From contig CANNFT010000001.1 in the NCBI GenBank assembly GCA_947503895.1, forward strand, positions 558,001 through 622,000: a DNA stretch of 64,000 nucleotides, in the 5' to 3' direction. The notes below the pieces were generated by a model that had not been told where the DNA came from, did no database searches, and saw only the letters and a program-made list of their open reading frames with translations. Position numbers and translations under genes: made by a program. Positions 18,664-27,780 of the stretch are shown here, piece after piece (within the stretch, counting starts at the first letter, position 1; each line of letters begins with the position of its first letter). The DNA comes from an uncultured Saccharospirillaceae bacterium (GTDB lineage Bacteria > Pseudomonadota > Gammaproteobacteria > Pseudomonadales > Oceanobacteraceae).

Positions 18664-19242
18664 ATGAGATGTAAACCTACAAAATCAATGCTGTTAGCGT
18701 TCGTCATACTAGCGAACATGATTAGCGCCACAGCCCAAGCGGACGCACTTAAAGATTGGAGCCTAGGGATAGGAAAAAGCCTGGTATACGTAAGCCCTGC
18801 CAAAGCTTATTCGAGAACAGAACACGTGGAGCACTTTGGCTGGCTAGGAAGTATTCAATACTCGCCTTTCGAGCATTTTGCTACTCGAGCCCATGTCTAT
18901 CACTTTGACGGTGACCACCAAGTTCAGGGCTGGGGAAAGGAGTTGCAAGCCTTAGCTGGTTTCAATTTCAACAATGATGGGGTTCGAGCTTATACCGGCC
19001 CTATCTGGTTTCACGAGAACCGCAAAGACACGACGGTCATTCAAAGCAGCAGCAAGATTTTTTCTGGCTTAGGCTGGGCCTTTGGTAGCGGCCTGAAATG
19101 GAAGCAGTGGTCAATTGACCTATCTATAAGCATTCGTCAAAACGCCACATACGTAGACTATTACGAAAACAAATACACCATTCAAAAAAGTGATGAGGTC
19201 GGAGCAATATCTGCTTATGGCATCTTATCTTATCAACTGTAA
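18664..19242 (+). CDS. Small exported protein, predicted outer-membrane beta-barrel
   Basis: 192 aa with a signal peptide (MLLAFVILANMISATAQA, then DALKDW). The mature part has alternating aromatic/polar strands (FGWLGSIQYSP, HFATRAHVYHF, VRAYTGPIWFHE, GLGWAFGSGLKWKQWSIDLSI) and ends ISAYGILSYQL, with aromatic residues near the C-terminus as in barrel proteins. It is the right size for an 8-stranded barrel. I do not recognise a named family. The CotH-kinase lipoprotein gene starts 14 bp after its stop, so the two form an operon. Confidence 0.68.
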   Translation: MRCKPTKSMLLAFVILANMISATAQADALKDWSLGIGKSLVYVSPAKAYSRTEHVEHFGWLGSIQYSPFEHFATRAHVYHFDGDHQVQGWGKELQALAGFNFNNDGVRAYTGPIWFHENRKDTTVIQSSSKIFSGLGWAFGSGLKWKQWSIDLSISIRQNATYVDYYENKYTIQKSDEVGAISAYGILSYQL

Positions 19243-19256
19243 GCAGAGTACCTAAC

Positions 19257-20681
19257 ATGAAAAAACTAATCGTTATTTGGTTTACCTCATTGACTCTGAT
19301 TGCTTGCCAAGAAAGACCGGAAGGGCAAACAGCAGAAAAACATTTTGATGAAAGCACATTTACGCATTCAAACTTGCCGCTTGCCATTTTCCAAACCAAT
19401 GGCATCCAAATTCCTGATGAGCCCAAGGTGCTTGTGACACTCAAGATCATAAACTCCCCAGACGGCACCAACAGGCTAACCGATCTTTCAAACCTCGATT
19501 ATGGATTTGAGCAAGAGCACCTATATGCTGGTATTGAAACGAGGGGCTATAGCTCGCAAGCATTTCCAAAAAAACAATACAGCCTTGAACTTTGGGCTCC
19601 AGAATACGATGCCAATTTAATCAACTATCCCATAGGGACACATGAAGAAGTATTGAAGGCAGATGAGGCTATTGATGATCAGGCCACTGAGTTACTCGAT
19701 ATGGAGAAAGAAGAAGATTGGATCCTATACGCACCCTATTCTGATAAATCACTAATGCGCAATGTACTTGCATACGATTTAGCCCGCGATATTTCTGGAC
19801 TTTGGCAACCCCAAACAAGGTTTGTTGAAGTGTTTTTTAGCGATGAACATTCAAACTTAGATTATCGCGGCGTGTATGTATTGACAGAAAAAATAAAGCG
19901 AGATAAGAATCGGCTCGACCTAAATAAACTCAAAGATGACGAAATAACCGGCGAAGATTTAACGGGTGGATATATCCTAGAACTCACTCCACCACATCGA
20001 TTGAAAGGTGATGAAGTAACGTTTAAAGCACAAAGTGGCGTGCTCGCTATCAACTACCCCAAGCCAGATGACATTCAACCCGAACAAATTGAATATATCA
20101 GCAACTATACCAGTAAAGCGTTAGATGCGCTCTATGGAAAAAACTCTGAAGATGATGACAGCGGGTATACCAAATACTTCGACCTCGATTCTCTCGTAAA
20201 CTATATTCTAGTACACGAGTTTTTTAAAAATAGAGACACGTTTTCAGCGAGCACTTATTTTCATAAAGATAGAAATGATAAATTATTCATTGGGCCGGTA
20301 TGGGATTTCAATATATCTTCAGGGAATGACAATATAGAACACTTAGCCCACTCATCAGGCTGGACCTACAAAGGGCGATGGCTAACAAATCGACTGTATA
20401 GAAGTGAAAAATTTGTAACTGCCTTTCAGGCACGCTGGCTCGACTTAAGAGAGACAGAGCTATCGGATGAAGCGATTACTAATCGTGTTCAACACGAATA
20501 TGAAAAGCTAAATCAAGGCGCTGCAAAACGCAACTTCCAGAAATGGGATATTCTAGGTAAATACGTAACATTTAATCGCCATCCTGACTTTTCTACATAT
20601 AAACAAGAAGTCATGTATTTACAGAACTGGCTAATAAAAAGAGCGCATTGGATTGATGAAAATATCGAGAATTTAAATTAA
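19257..20681 (+). CDS. CotH kinase family lipoprotein
   Basis: A 474-aa protein of the CotH family, atypical protein kinases known from Bacillus spore coat (CotH phosphorylates coat proteins). It has a lipoprotein signal (TLIAC, cysteine at residue 17). Family motifs follow in order: RGYSSQAFPKKQYSLEL, the MRNVLAYDLAR segment, YRGVYVLTEKIKRDKNRLDL, GGYILELTP, and GPVWDFNISSGND with the metal-binding Asp. As a lipoprotein it should act in the periplasm or at the surface, so an envelope target is likely. Its upstream partner is a small predicted OM barrel, possibly an assembly partner or target. Confidence 0.85.
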   Translation: MKKLIVIWFTSLTLIACQERPEGQTAEKHFDESTFTHSNLPLAIFQTNGIQIPDEPKVLVTLKIINSPDGTNRLTDLSNLDYGFEQEHLYAGIETRGYSSQAFPKKQYSLELWAPEYDANLINYPIGTHEEVLKADEAIDDQATELLDMEKEEDWILYAPYSDKSLMRNVLAYDLARDISGLWQPQTRFVEVFFSDEHSNLDYRGVYVLTEKIKRDKNRLDLNKLKDDEITGEDLTGGYILELTPPHRLKGDEVTFKAQSGVLAINYPKPDDIQPEQIEYISNYTSKALDALYGKNSEDDDSGYTKYFDLDSLVNYILVHEFFKNRDTFSASTYFHKDRNDKLFIGPVWDFNISSGNDNIEHLAHSSGWTYKGRWLTNRLYRSEKFVTAFQARWLDLRETELSDEAITNRVQHEYEKLNQGAAKRNFQKWDILGKYVTFNRHPDFSTYKQEVMYLQNWLIKRAHWIDENIENLN

Positions 20682-20850
20682 CCAGCTACTTAAGTTAATA
20701 TAAGCAAGGGTTGGCAAGGTGGGATCCACTAGGCAGACCACATTCTGGTATAGCCCCTAAAGGCTTGGATCACCAACAGAAGCGTGCGTCCCCTAAAAAA
20801 ACATTTAAATGTCCAACACACCTTCAGAAGATCGCTACCAATTCTTGCTC

Positions 20851-20892
20851 AAACAAAAAAGCCACTTTGCATACAAAGTGGCTTTTTTGTTT
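20851..20892. terminator. Bidirectional terminator, 19-bp perfect stem
   Basis: Arms 20851-20869 and 20874-20892 are perfect reverse complements, ending in T6 on one side and A6 on the other, with a 4-base loop. It lies between the convergent CotH and sthA genes and can end both transcripts. Confidence 0.92.
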
Positions 20893-20913
20893 TTAGCGAA
20901 ATATAACGAACGG

Positions 20914-22308
20914 CTACGACACTCGATTCAATCCATTGAGTGCTGCTATTCGATAGGCTTCTGCCATTGTTGGATAGTTGAATGTGTTGTTAATGAAATA
21001 CTCCACCGTATTCCCACTGCCCGCTTGTTTCATGATCGCTTGGCCGATATGAATGATCTCTGACGCTTGGTCACCAAAGCAGTGGATGCCCAGTATCTCA
21101 AAGGTTTCTCGATGGAATAAAATCTTTAACATTCCAACATTTTCCCCCGTGATTTGTGCGCGAGCAATGCTCTTAAAGAACGCTTGCCCAACTTCATAGG
21201 GTACTTTTTCGTCTGTAAGTTCTTTTTCAGTTTTTCCAACCGAGCTAATTTCCGGAATGGTATAAATACCGGTCGGAACATCTTTAACAAACCAACATTC
21301 GCTGTCTTCTGCCAAATGAGCCGCCGCCGATCGACCTTGGTCGTAGGCTGCACTTGCAAGACTAGGCCAGCCAATAACATCTCCCACGCCATAAACATGT
21401 GGGGCAGACGTGCGATAACTTTTATCGACTTCGAGCTGACCACGAGAATTAGCTTCTAAACCGACCATGTCGAGACCGAGATCATCTGTATTCCCGCTAC
21501 GACCTAAGGCCCACAACAGTGCATCAGCTTTAATCTTTTTGCCTGATTTGAAGTTCATGACCACGCCCTGATCATCACCTTCAACACTCTCGTATTGCTC
21601 ATTATGTCGGATCAATACGCCGTTGTTGCGCAAGTGATAGCTTAGCGCATCAGAAATCTCATCATCCAAAAATGGTAAAATTCGCTCCGCAGGGTTAATG
21701 AGATCAACTTTTACGCCTAGTCCACTGAAAATCGATGCATACTCACAACCAATGACACCCGCACCATAAATAATTAATGTGCGCGGTGTGTGCTCCAATT
21801 TTAATACTGTATCGGAGTCATAAATGCGCTCGTGATTGAAGTCCACATCGTTTGGACGAAACGGTCGCGACCCAGTGGCTATGACGATTTGATCAGCATG
21901 CAGCTTGGTCGTGCCAATTGGCCCACCGACGATCTCAATCGTATTCTTAGATACAAAGGTGCCATGACCATGATAAAGATGAATACGATTACGACTGTAA
22001 AACTCAGTTCGAAGCTTTACTTGCTTGGCAATGACCCGCTCAGCATTTTTGAGCACACGCGGAAAAGAAAACCAACGAGGTTCGCCAATGTCGCGGAACA
22101 TCGGATTGGTATTGTAAGAAATGATTTGTTTGACTGCATGACGCAATGCTTTTGAAGGGATAGTACCCATATGAGTACAATTACCGCCGACGACTTGGCG
22201 CTCTTCAACAACGGCGACCTTTTTGCCTTTTTTTGCTGCATTCATAGCCGCCCCTTCCCCGGACGGCCCCGTTCCTAGCACTATGACATCATAATGATAA
22301 TCAGCCAT
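20914..22308 (-). CDS. sthA: SthA, soluble pyridine nucleotide transhydrogenase
   Basis: 464-aa flavoprotein transferring hydride between NADPH and NAD+ in the cytoplasm. FAD motif [10 protein letters not shown] at the N-terminus, the STH-type segment [19 protein letters not shown] (this family lacks the second redox cysteine of lipoamide dehydrogenases), NAD motif [17 protein letters not shown], and the C-terminal [19 protein letters not shown] and [11 protein letters not shown]. The identity to E. coli SthA is high along the whole length. It is the last gene of an apbE-nqrM-sthA unit, 18 bp after nqrM. Length matches the family (466 aa). Confidence 0.97.
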   Translation of the reverse strand: MADYHYDVIVLGTGPSGEGAAMNAAKKGKKVAVVEERQVVGGNCTHMGTIPSKALRHAVKQIISYNTNPMFRDIGEPRWFSFPRVLKNAERVIAKQVKLRTEFYSRNRIHLYHGHGTFVSKNTIEIVGGPIGTTKLHADQIVIATGSRPFRPNDVDFNHERIYDSDTVLKLEHTPRTLIIYGAGVIGCEYASIFSGLGVKVDLINPAERILPFLDDEISDALSYHLRNNGVLIRHNEQYESVEGDDQGVVMNFKSGKKIKADALLWALGRSGNTDDLGLDMVGLEANSRGQLEVDKSYRTSAPHVYGVGDVIGWPSLASAAYDQGRSAAAHLAEDSECWFVKDVPTGIYTIPEISSVGKTEKELTDEKVPYEVGQAFFKSIARAQITGENVGMLKILFHRETFEILGIHCFGDQASEIIHIGQAIMKQAGSGNTVEYFINNTFNYPTMAEAYRIAALNGLNRVS

Positions 22309-22326
22309 GCTGAAGACTCCTTATTA

Positions 22327-22563
22327 TTATTTACTGGCGTCGTATCCCAGATCGAATTTGGTCTCAGCTGTCTTGCTCGCTTTTTTGACCTCAGTATCAC
22401 ATTTTGCTTTGTCACCACCGCAGACGTCACAAGCCTTTTCCATTCCAATAGCGCTCATGCCACCACAAGAGCCTGCAATGGGTTTACGCCCCATTAGGAC
22501 GCCTACAGCCATCAATGTCACCATTAACAACATAAACAAAAATACTGCTATGAGTGTTTCCAT
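22327..22563 (-). CDS. nqrM: NqrM, Na+-NQR maturation factor (DUF539)
   Basis: 78 aa with one N-terminal TM helix (about 5-25) and the cysteine set CGG...C.VC...KC of the NqrM family, which delivers iron to the cysteines of NqrD/NqrE in the Na+-translocating NADH:quinone oxidoreductase. GSCGGMSAIGMEKACDVCGG is the diagnostic run. It lies 75 bp after apbE and 18 bp before sthA. In related bacteria these genes normally follow nqrABCDEF, which is not adjacent here. Confidence 0.92.
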   Translation of the reverse strand: METLIAVFLFMLLMVTLMAVGVLMGRKPIAGSCGGMSAIGMEKACDVCGGDKAKCDTEVKKASKTAETKFDLGYDASK

Positions 22564-22638
22564 CTTAACAACCCTTTATATTTCAATTCTTTTTAGGATC
22601 TTGCTGCCATCTCAGCAAGATCTATTGAATGCTTTGGT

Positions 22639-23682
22639 TCACTTTTTGACACTAAACCACTGATTAAATGCCGACGACTGAAGTTCACGAAACACCTCCC
22701 CATCGCGAACAATAAAGTAAGCGGCAATACCCTTTGCTTCTGCAAATTGCACTGCACGCTTCTCTCCCATTACTAGCATAGCAGTGGCGAGCGCATCGGC
22801 ACGAGCGCTGGTTTTGTCTAAAACGGTGACTGAAGCCAGCTTATGCGTGATCGGGCGAGCAGTAAACGGATCGATGGTATGGCTAAAGCGCTGTCCATCA
22901 ACCTCAAAATAGTTCCGATAATCGCCTGAAGTGGCCAGCGCCCCTGTTTTCATTTCGAGGGCTTTCATACCCTGACGCTCAATGGTGTCAGGCGTTTCGA
23001 TGGCAATCTTCCATGGAAGCCCTTCGGCTTTTTCGCCTGCTACTCTAATCTCACCGCCGATTTCCACTAGATAGTGCTCAATATTGTTAGCCTCTAGCAA
23101 GTCGGCGATCACATCTACGCCATAACCCTTAGCAATGGCGGACAAATCCAAATACCGATCAGCACGCTTGATAATCTGGCTTTCAAGAACCTGTACCGCA
23201 TCTAGCCCGACGCGAGCCTTTGCCGCTTTTATGGCTTCATCTGACGGTGCCTTAGTCTTCATCTCTTCGGGGCCAAACCCCCATAAGTTTACAATCGGCC
23301 CAACCGATATATCAAAATAGCCATTTGTAAAGTCATGCAGATCTAAAGATTGTTGAATGATCGCCGCCAATGGTGGACTGACGCTTAGGGTGACGGGCGG
23401 AACGGTTTGATTTAAACGGCTTAGCTCAGAGTCGGCTTGATACGTCGACATTTGCTGATTGACCAATTTTAAGGCTGCATCGACTTCATTTTTAAGCGTG
23501 CCGTTGGAGATATTTGGCTGGTGTACCCATGAGATATTATAAACCGTACCCATGGTATAGCCTTGAATTCGGTCAATTTGAGGGCCGGACAAGGCGTTGT
23601 CGTCCGAGCATCCCGTTAGGAATACTATTGTTAGTGAGAATAACATCAAGGAGATGATTCGACTTCTCCAAATACTCCGCAT
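22639..23682 (-). CDS. apbE: ApbE, FAD:protein FMN transferase (lipoprotein)
   Basis: Attaches FMN covalently to threonine in NqrB/NqrC. 347 aa from the ATG at 23682, which has AGGA 6 bp upstream; a longer 382-aa reading is open but leaves the lipoprotein signal internal. With this start the signal peptide SLMLFSLTIVFLTGC gives a lipobox L-T-G-C, so the protein sits in the periplasm anchored to the membrane. Family motifs: GYTMGTVYNISW, DISVGPIVNLWGFGP, LDLSAIAKGYGVD, VEIGGEIRVAG and SHTIDPFTARPI with the metal/FAD-binding residues. Upstream is a 15-bp tandem repeat, not the nqr operon. Confidence 0.95.
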   Translation of the reverse strand: MRSIWRSRIISLMLFSLTIVFLTGCSDDNALSGPQIDRIQGYTMGTVYNISWVHQPNISNGTLKNEVDAALKLVNQQMSTYQADSELSRLNQTVPPVTLSVSPPLAAIIQQSLDLHDFTNGYFDISVGPIVNLWGFGPEEMKTKAPSDEAIKAAKARVGLDAVQVLESQIIKRADRYLDLSAIAKGYGVDVIADLLEANNIEHYLVEIGGEIRVAGEKAEGLPWKIAIETPDTIERQGMKALEMKTGALATSGDYRNYFEVDGQRFSHTIDPFTARPITHKLASVTVLDKTSARADALATAMLVMGEKRAVQFAEAKGIAAYFIVRDGEVFRELQSSAFNQWFSVKK

Positions 23683-23904
23683 CGTATGTCCTGCCACTCT
23701 AAAGACGGCGCACATTATAACCAAACATGAAAGCATCCACCATGCACGCAACATTTTAATTCGTAAAAACAAACGGTTAGAAAACACTAGGAAGAAGAAG
23801 GCGTTGAACGCGGCTATGAATCACCTGCAAGTGAGACGGGCAGATTGCCTGCTCGCGACAAACGCAGATCATGGCCTATCGGAAAAAGCCTGAAGACTCG
23901 ACAG

Positions 23905-23964
23905 GCTATGCGACTACAAGTCATACAACTACAAGCTATGTAACTACAAGCTATGCAACTGCAT
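23905..23964. repeat. Tandem repeat, four 15-bp units
   Basis: Units at 23905-23919, 23920-23934, 23935-23949 and 23950-23964 share the pattern GCTATG(c/t)(g/a)ACTACAA with 1-4 changes per copy. It lies in the region between apbE and the DUF4062 gene, both minus strand. Stop codons in the minus frames argue against coding. Confidence 0.85.
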
Positions 23965-24028
23965 GGCTATAAAACAACCAAACACTTCGTTATCACACTT
24001 GGTGTAGATTGAAGGCTTAAAAATAGGG

Positions 24029-24946
24029 TTAATGGCGGGATAATAGTTGGTTTAGCTTTGTTTCGCCTACTGGGGTCAGCTGCCAATAAATGCGAACACC
24101 ACCCTGAAAGCCCGAAACGTTCTCGATCATACCAGCGCCTTTAAGGTAAGCCTTTAATCGCTGAAATTCGATGTCGTTGCATCGAACGTCTGCCACTGCG
24201 TGAGCGTCTGGAACCCCTTCCATAAATTCTGACTGAAAATATTCTTCAACGTAATCCTCAATAACGGATTTCATTCGATCCTCAGTAACAGGCGATGTCA
24301 TCATCGCTCCGACATTTAAAAAAGTGGTTTCCCAAGTAAGGTAAATTTTACGCGTGACTTCATGGCAGTTCCCATGAGCAAAGACTTTTCCGGTCATACG
24401 GATGGGGTAGGATTCTAGCTCCATAAGGTCATCGTGTAAGGGCGTTAATACCGGCGGTGCGCCGGTTCCATCACCTGTAATACCTAGCTGGGGCTTAAGG
24501 TGTTCTCGCAACACTTGGCGACCAATCAGCAGTAGGTCCTCTTGGCTACTCCAAAACTTGAAAACACCTGACATCATCAGTCTGTGCAGACTGCGAAGTC
24601 TAGGTACTTCCTCATCCGTCAGTTTGACTTCATTTTTGAGCAGGGCGATCACCGGCTTTAGCTTACTCTTTGCATAAACGGCCTCCCGGTGAATGTAACT
24701 TTCGCCGGTTTCAGCTTGTACGCCGTAGGTATCCCCTACCAGTAGGATATAGATGTCACACCGATCAATGATTTGTCGAACAGTCCCCCAATCATACTCA
24801 CCTGCCGCAGGCGAGTATTGAGAAGTCACGGGTAAGCCGCCAAGTTGGGTGATAACGCGCGTTAACGTGAAAAGCGTGTCTGGTACGTCCGTAATGTCTG
24901 CACTAATAAAGACAGTTGTGCTATCCAAGGTGTTCATCCCTACCAT
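24029..24946 (-). CDS. DUF4062 domain protein with C-terminal winged-helix-like segment
   Basis: 305 aa. The N-terminal domain matches DUF4062, a TIR/Rossmann-like fold: TVFISADITDVPDTLFTL, the DWGTVRQIIDRCDIYILLVG core, GDTYGVQAETGESYIHREAVYA and KPVIALLK. DUF4062 is often the N-terminal module of STAND-type NTPases and other defence or signalling proteins; here no NTPase domain follows. Residues about 190-300 end in RLKAYLKGAGMIENVSGFQG and a strand pair, which looks like a winged helix. I place the start at the ATG at 24946 and an ATG 9 bp downstream is an alternative. Function unknown; divergent from the rlmG unit. Confidence 0.75.
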   Translation of the reverse strand: MVGMNTLDSTTVFISADITDVPDTLFTLTRVITQLGGLPVTSQYSPAAGEYDWGTVRQIIDRCDIYILLVGDTYGVQAETGESYIHREAVYAKSKLKPVIALLKNEVKLTDEEVPRLRSLHRLMMSGVFKFWSSQEDLLLIGRQVLREHLKPQLGITGDGTGAPPVLTPLHDDLMELESYPIRMTGKVFAHGNCHEVTRKIYLTWETTFLNVGAMMTSPVTEDRMKSVIEDYVEEYFQSEFMEGVPDAHAVADVRCNDIEFQRLKAYLKGAGMIENVSGFQGGVRIYWQLTPVGETKLNQLLSRH

Positions 24947-25135
24947 CGATGTCCCGCCATTAAAGGGAAAAAAACCGATCAAATCAAGATGGCTCCCTCG
25001 AAAATGGCCTGATCAAGGCCCAGTTTGGCTGATGACAACTCATTTTTTGTGCTACTATACGCGCCATTCTGGTCACCTCGAAGGTGATCAACACCGATCG
25101 AAAGGTTGGGGATTAAGATAGCTTGAGGTAACGCC

Positions 25136-25468
25136 ATGTCACGGCAAAAGAAATCTCGTTCATTGAAACGAGTGACCGGTGGAGTCAAAACCGGTACAAA
25201 AGAGAAAATGAAGCTGGTCAATAAAGCGCGTAAAGCTCAGAAAAAAGCAGACAACCCGCGTAAGATCAATCGCCAGCGCTCTGTTTACCAAAAACTGCTC
25301 GACGAAAAAGGTTTGGTGGAAACACAACACGTTCAAAAAACAGCACCCGCGACAACCATTGAGCCTGTAAGCACACCTAAGCAGGATACAGCCCCTAAAG
25401 CGCCCGAAAAAAAGAAAGATGATCTTTGGAGCCAATTAGAACAACCAACTGGTAACGATATCTTTTAA
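25136..25468 (+). CDS. Small basic hypothetical protein
   Basis: 110 aa, very basic at the N-terminus (about 23 Lys/Arg in the first 60) and with a Pro/Ala/Thr-rich middle and an acidic end (WSQLEQPTGNDIF). The composition suggests RNA or ribosome binding; it has no named family that I recognise. A GAGG ribosome site precedes the ATG. The stop is immediately followed by the rlmG start (TAA-ATG), so it is co-translated with the 23S rRNA methyltransferase. That makes a role in ribosome assembly reasonable but unproven. Confidence 0.7.
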   Translation: MSRQKKSRSLKRVTGGVKTGTKEKMKLVNKARKAQKKADNPRKINRQRSVYQKLLDEKGLVETQHVQKTAPATTIEPVSTPKQDTAPKAPEKKKDDLWSQLEQPTGNDIF

Positions 25469-26653
25469 ATGCTGACAGAAACAATGGAATTGGGTGCTGA
25501 GAAATTCAATCTCAGCCGCCCAGGGGCTTCACCCAAAATGCCGCTTAGAGCTTGGGATGCCGCGGATGAATACCTCATTGACTACACTCGCGAACAATTC
25601 AGTCATAAGAAAATCCTGATTGCCAATGACCAATTTGGCGCCCTGCTCGTACCGCTTGCCGAACAATGCGTTGGCTGGGTAACGGATTCATACTGTGCGC
25701 TTCAAGCCACAGCTCTCAACATGCAAAGCCATTACTCCGATCACCTAAGCGCGAGCACCACGGTTCACCCACCTTTGGGCACGCCATTGAGTCATCAACG
25801 ACTAAACGCCCTATCCCCACCACTAAACAGCCTCGACGACCTTCCCAATGCTGATGTCGTTGCCATGAAAATTCCGAAAACCATGGATTTTCTGGTTCAT
25901 CAAATTGCACAGTTTAGACAAGCAAACATTACGACTGTCTTATTAGCGGGCATGACCAAACATGTTCCTAGTACACTACTCGACACACTCAGTCGTTTTG
26001 GATCGGCGCAACGCTTGCCTTTCCGAAAAAAGGCCATGCTGATTGAACTGCAACTCAATCACACACAAGAAATTCGACCCTCTACATACCCAAAAACCCA
26101 TACCATTGCTGGTTCTAAAATAATCGGGCACGCCAACGTATTCGGCAGAGATAAATTGGATAAAGGCAGCGAACTCATGCTGCAAAGCTTTGATGGCATT
26201 CGTACGGAAGCCAATAGCATGATCGCCGATCTTTGCTGCGGAACAGGAGTTCTGGGCATACAAGCAGCGAAACGTTTCCAACCAGCGGAGATTCACTTTT
26301 TTGATGAGTCCTACATGGCGGTTGCCAGCGCTCAAGACAGCTTCGAAGCAAATGAGCTTACAGGGAAAGGCTTTTTTCACTGGGACGATGCGATGCGTGG
26401 TCACAGTCAACCTAAGTTCGACCTAGTCCTTTGCAATCCGCCGTTTCACGAACAGCATACCGTTGGTGATCACATTGCATGGCGCCTTTTTCAAGACGCA
26501 AAACAGCATCTAAAGATTGGCGGCTCTCTTGTTATTGTTGGTAATCGCCATCTCGCTTACCACATTAAGCTCAAACGCCTATTTGGCAACTGCGAACAAA
26601 TAAATGCTAATAAAAAGTTTGTAGTGCTCAAAAGCAAAAAACAACATGATTGA
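25469..26653 (+). CDS. rlmG: RlmG, 23S rRNA guanine-N2 methyltransferase
   Basis: 394 aa. Uses SAM to methylate G1835 of 23S rRNA in E. coli. The C-terminal catalytic domain has DLCCGTGVLGIQAA and the NPPF motif in LVLCNPPFHEQHTVGDHIAWRLF, then VGNRHLAYHIKLKRLFGNC, all typical of RlmG/RsmC. An N-terminal domain resembles the duplicated inactive methyltransferase domain of this family. The start directly abuts the upstream stop, with no ribosome site of its own. The next gene (yigZ) overlaps its end by 8 bp, so three genes form one unit. Confidence 0.92.
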   Translation: MLTETMELGAEKFNLSRPGASPKMPLRAWDAADEYLIDYTREQFSHKKILIANDQFGALLVPLAEQCVGWVTDSYCALQATALNMQSHYSDHLSASTTVHPPLGTPLSHQRLNALSPPLNSLDDLPNADVVAMKIPKTMDFLVHQIAQFRQANITTVLLAGMTKHVPSTLLDTLSRFGSAQRLPFRKKAMLIELQLNHTQEIRPSTYPKTHTIAGSKIIGHANVFGRDKLDKGSELMLQSFDGIRTEANSMIADLCCGTGVLGIQAAKRFQPAEIHFFDESYMAVASAQDSFEANELTGKGFFHWDDAMRGHSQPKFDLVLCNPPFHEQHTVGDHIAWRLFQDAKQHLKIGGSLVIVGNRHLAYHIKLKRLFGNCEQINANKKFVVLKSKKQHD

Positions 26654-27227
26654 ATATTCTATTCCAGTGCTGCCCTGCCGTGCAGAATTAGAAGTTAAAA
26701 AAAGTCGTTTTATCGCTATTGTTCAACATGTGTCACACCCTGATCAAACGAAAGAAGCTCTACTTAAAGTTAAGGCTGAATTTCCTGATGCCGGGCATCA
26801 TTGCTATGGTTTTGTAGCAGGCGCGCCATATGATACGCAGTGTTACGGATTTAGTGATGATGGTGAGCCTAGTGGTACGGCCGGAATGCCGATACTTAAG
26901 CGCTTGAGACACAGTGGTTTAGGCGAAATTCAGATTGTAGTGGTGCGCTATTTTGGCGGGACAAAACTCGGCACCGGTGGACTAGTGCGCGCTTATGGTG
27001 ACACGACCAATATGGCACTTGCCCAGCTCGAAACCACCCTTCATATACCGATGAAAGATTTCCGAGTTGAAATTCCTTTCTCAAGGGAAGCTGAAATAAG
27101 AAAGCGGATTATTCAATCAGGAGGCTCTATTGAGAACGCCCTTTACCAGTCGCAGGTTATTTTGACAGGGAAAATACCGGCGACCACAAAGACTGACTTG
27201 GCATCTGAATACCCAACCTCCAGTTGA
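26646..27227 (+). CDS. yigZ: YigZ/IMPACT family protein
   Basis: 193 aa, UPF0029/IMPACT family. Typical segments: KSRFIAIVQHV, HHCYGFVAG, GFSDDGEPSGTAGMPIL, VVVRYFGGTKLGTGGLVRAYGD. Homologues interact with translation factors in eukaryotes; E. coli YigZ has no firm function. It overlaps rlmG by 8 bp and would be translated from the same transcript. Confidence 0.93.
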   Translation: MIEYSIPVLPCRAELEVKKSRFIAIVQHVSHPDQTKEALLKVKAEFPDAGHHCYGFVAGAPYDTQCYGFSDDGEPSGTAGMPILKRLRHSGLGEIQIVVVRYFGGTKLGTGGLVRAYGDTTNMALAQLETTLHIPMKDFRVEIPFSREAEIRKRIIQSGGSIENALYQSQVILTGKIPATTKTDLASEYPTSS

Positions 27228-27399
27228 GATAAGCATCAGCTTTGATCAAGGCAGCTCCCAATAGTGATTTAGCACGATAAATTGAGTAACAACCATGCTG
27301 CTTGCCAGCTTGAATGGTATTGATCTCCAATGCCGGCCAATCAGCGGTTCAGGTACATTCAAACAATCTCATGGCACCGATCAAAAAATCAGAGTCCAA

Positions 27400-27780
27400 T
27401 CAGACACTCTCAGTTTGTCGTTCTCGCAAATACCGAGCAATGTGTCGATACCCATCCTGCATCATATTTAAAAAAGACATGGATATCTCGTACTCTAACT
27501 GGGAGGCCCTGCGTATACTTTGGATTCTGGCGTCGGACTCCAGTGTGACCTGCTCACCTGAATTGAAATTGAGACGCACTTCTATGCGCATAGAGTCGTA
27601 CTTAGCTTGCTGATCATCTCCCATCTGATGAAGGTTTCTTAGCTGCTCCTGCGAACAAGTCACCACGATTCCACGGGGGCTAATTTGGCCACCGCACAAT
27701 TGCATCCCCGTTTCGTGATGAACCGGAAATACGCCAACATCTAAGTAACCTGTCATCGCAAACTTTGGCGAAGTCCTCAT
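27400..27780 (-). CDS. Hypothetical protein, possibly PilZ-like
   Basis: 126 aa from the ATG at 27780; a TTG start 18 bp upstream is also open. Beta-rich middle (QLCGGQISPRGIVVTCSQEQL, SMRIEVRLNFNSGEQVTL) and a final MQDGYRHIARYLRE helix that resembles the end of PilZ domains, but the PilZ RxxxR and D/NxSxxG motifs are absent or degenerate. No signal peptide. It stands alone facing yigZ. Treat the PilZ suggestion as weak. Confidence 0.5.
   Translation of the reverse strand: MRTSPKFAMTGYLDVGVFPVHHETGMQLCGGQISPRGIVVTCSQEQLRNLHQMGDDQQAKYDSMRIEVRLNFNSGEQVTLESDARIQSIRRASQLEYEISMSFLNMMQDGYRHIARYLRERQTESV

Noticed and set aside
23905..23964. Tandem repeats as a small CRISPR array
   Set aside because: Units are 15 bp and directly abutting with no spacers, and there are no cas genes.
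24947..25135. Possible promoter pair near 25025-25058
   Set aside because: Spacings of the candidate -35 and -10 boxes are 14 or 22 bp; too far from 17.
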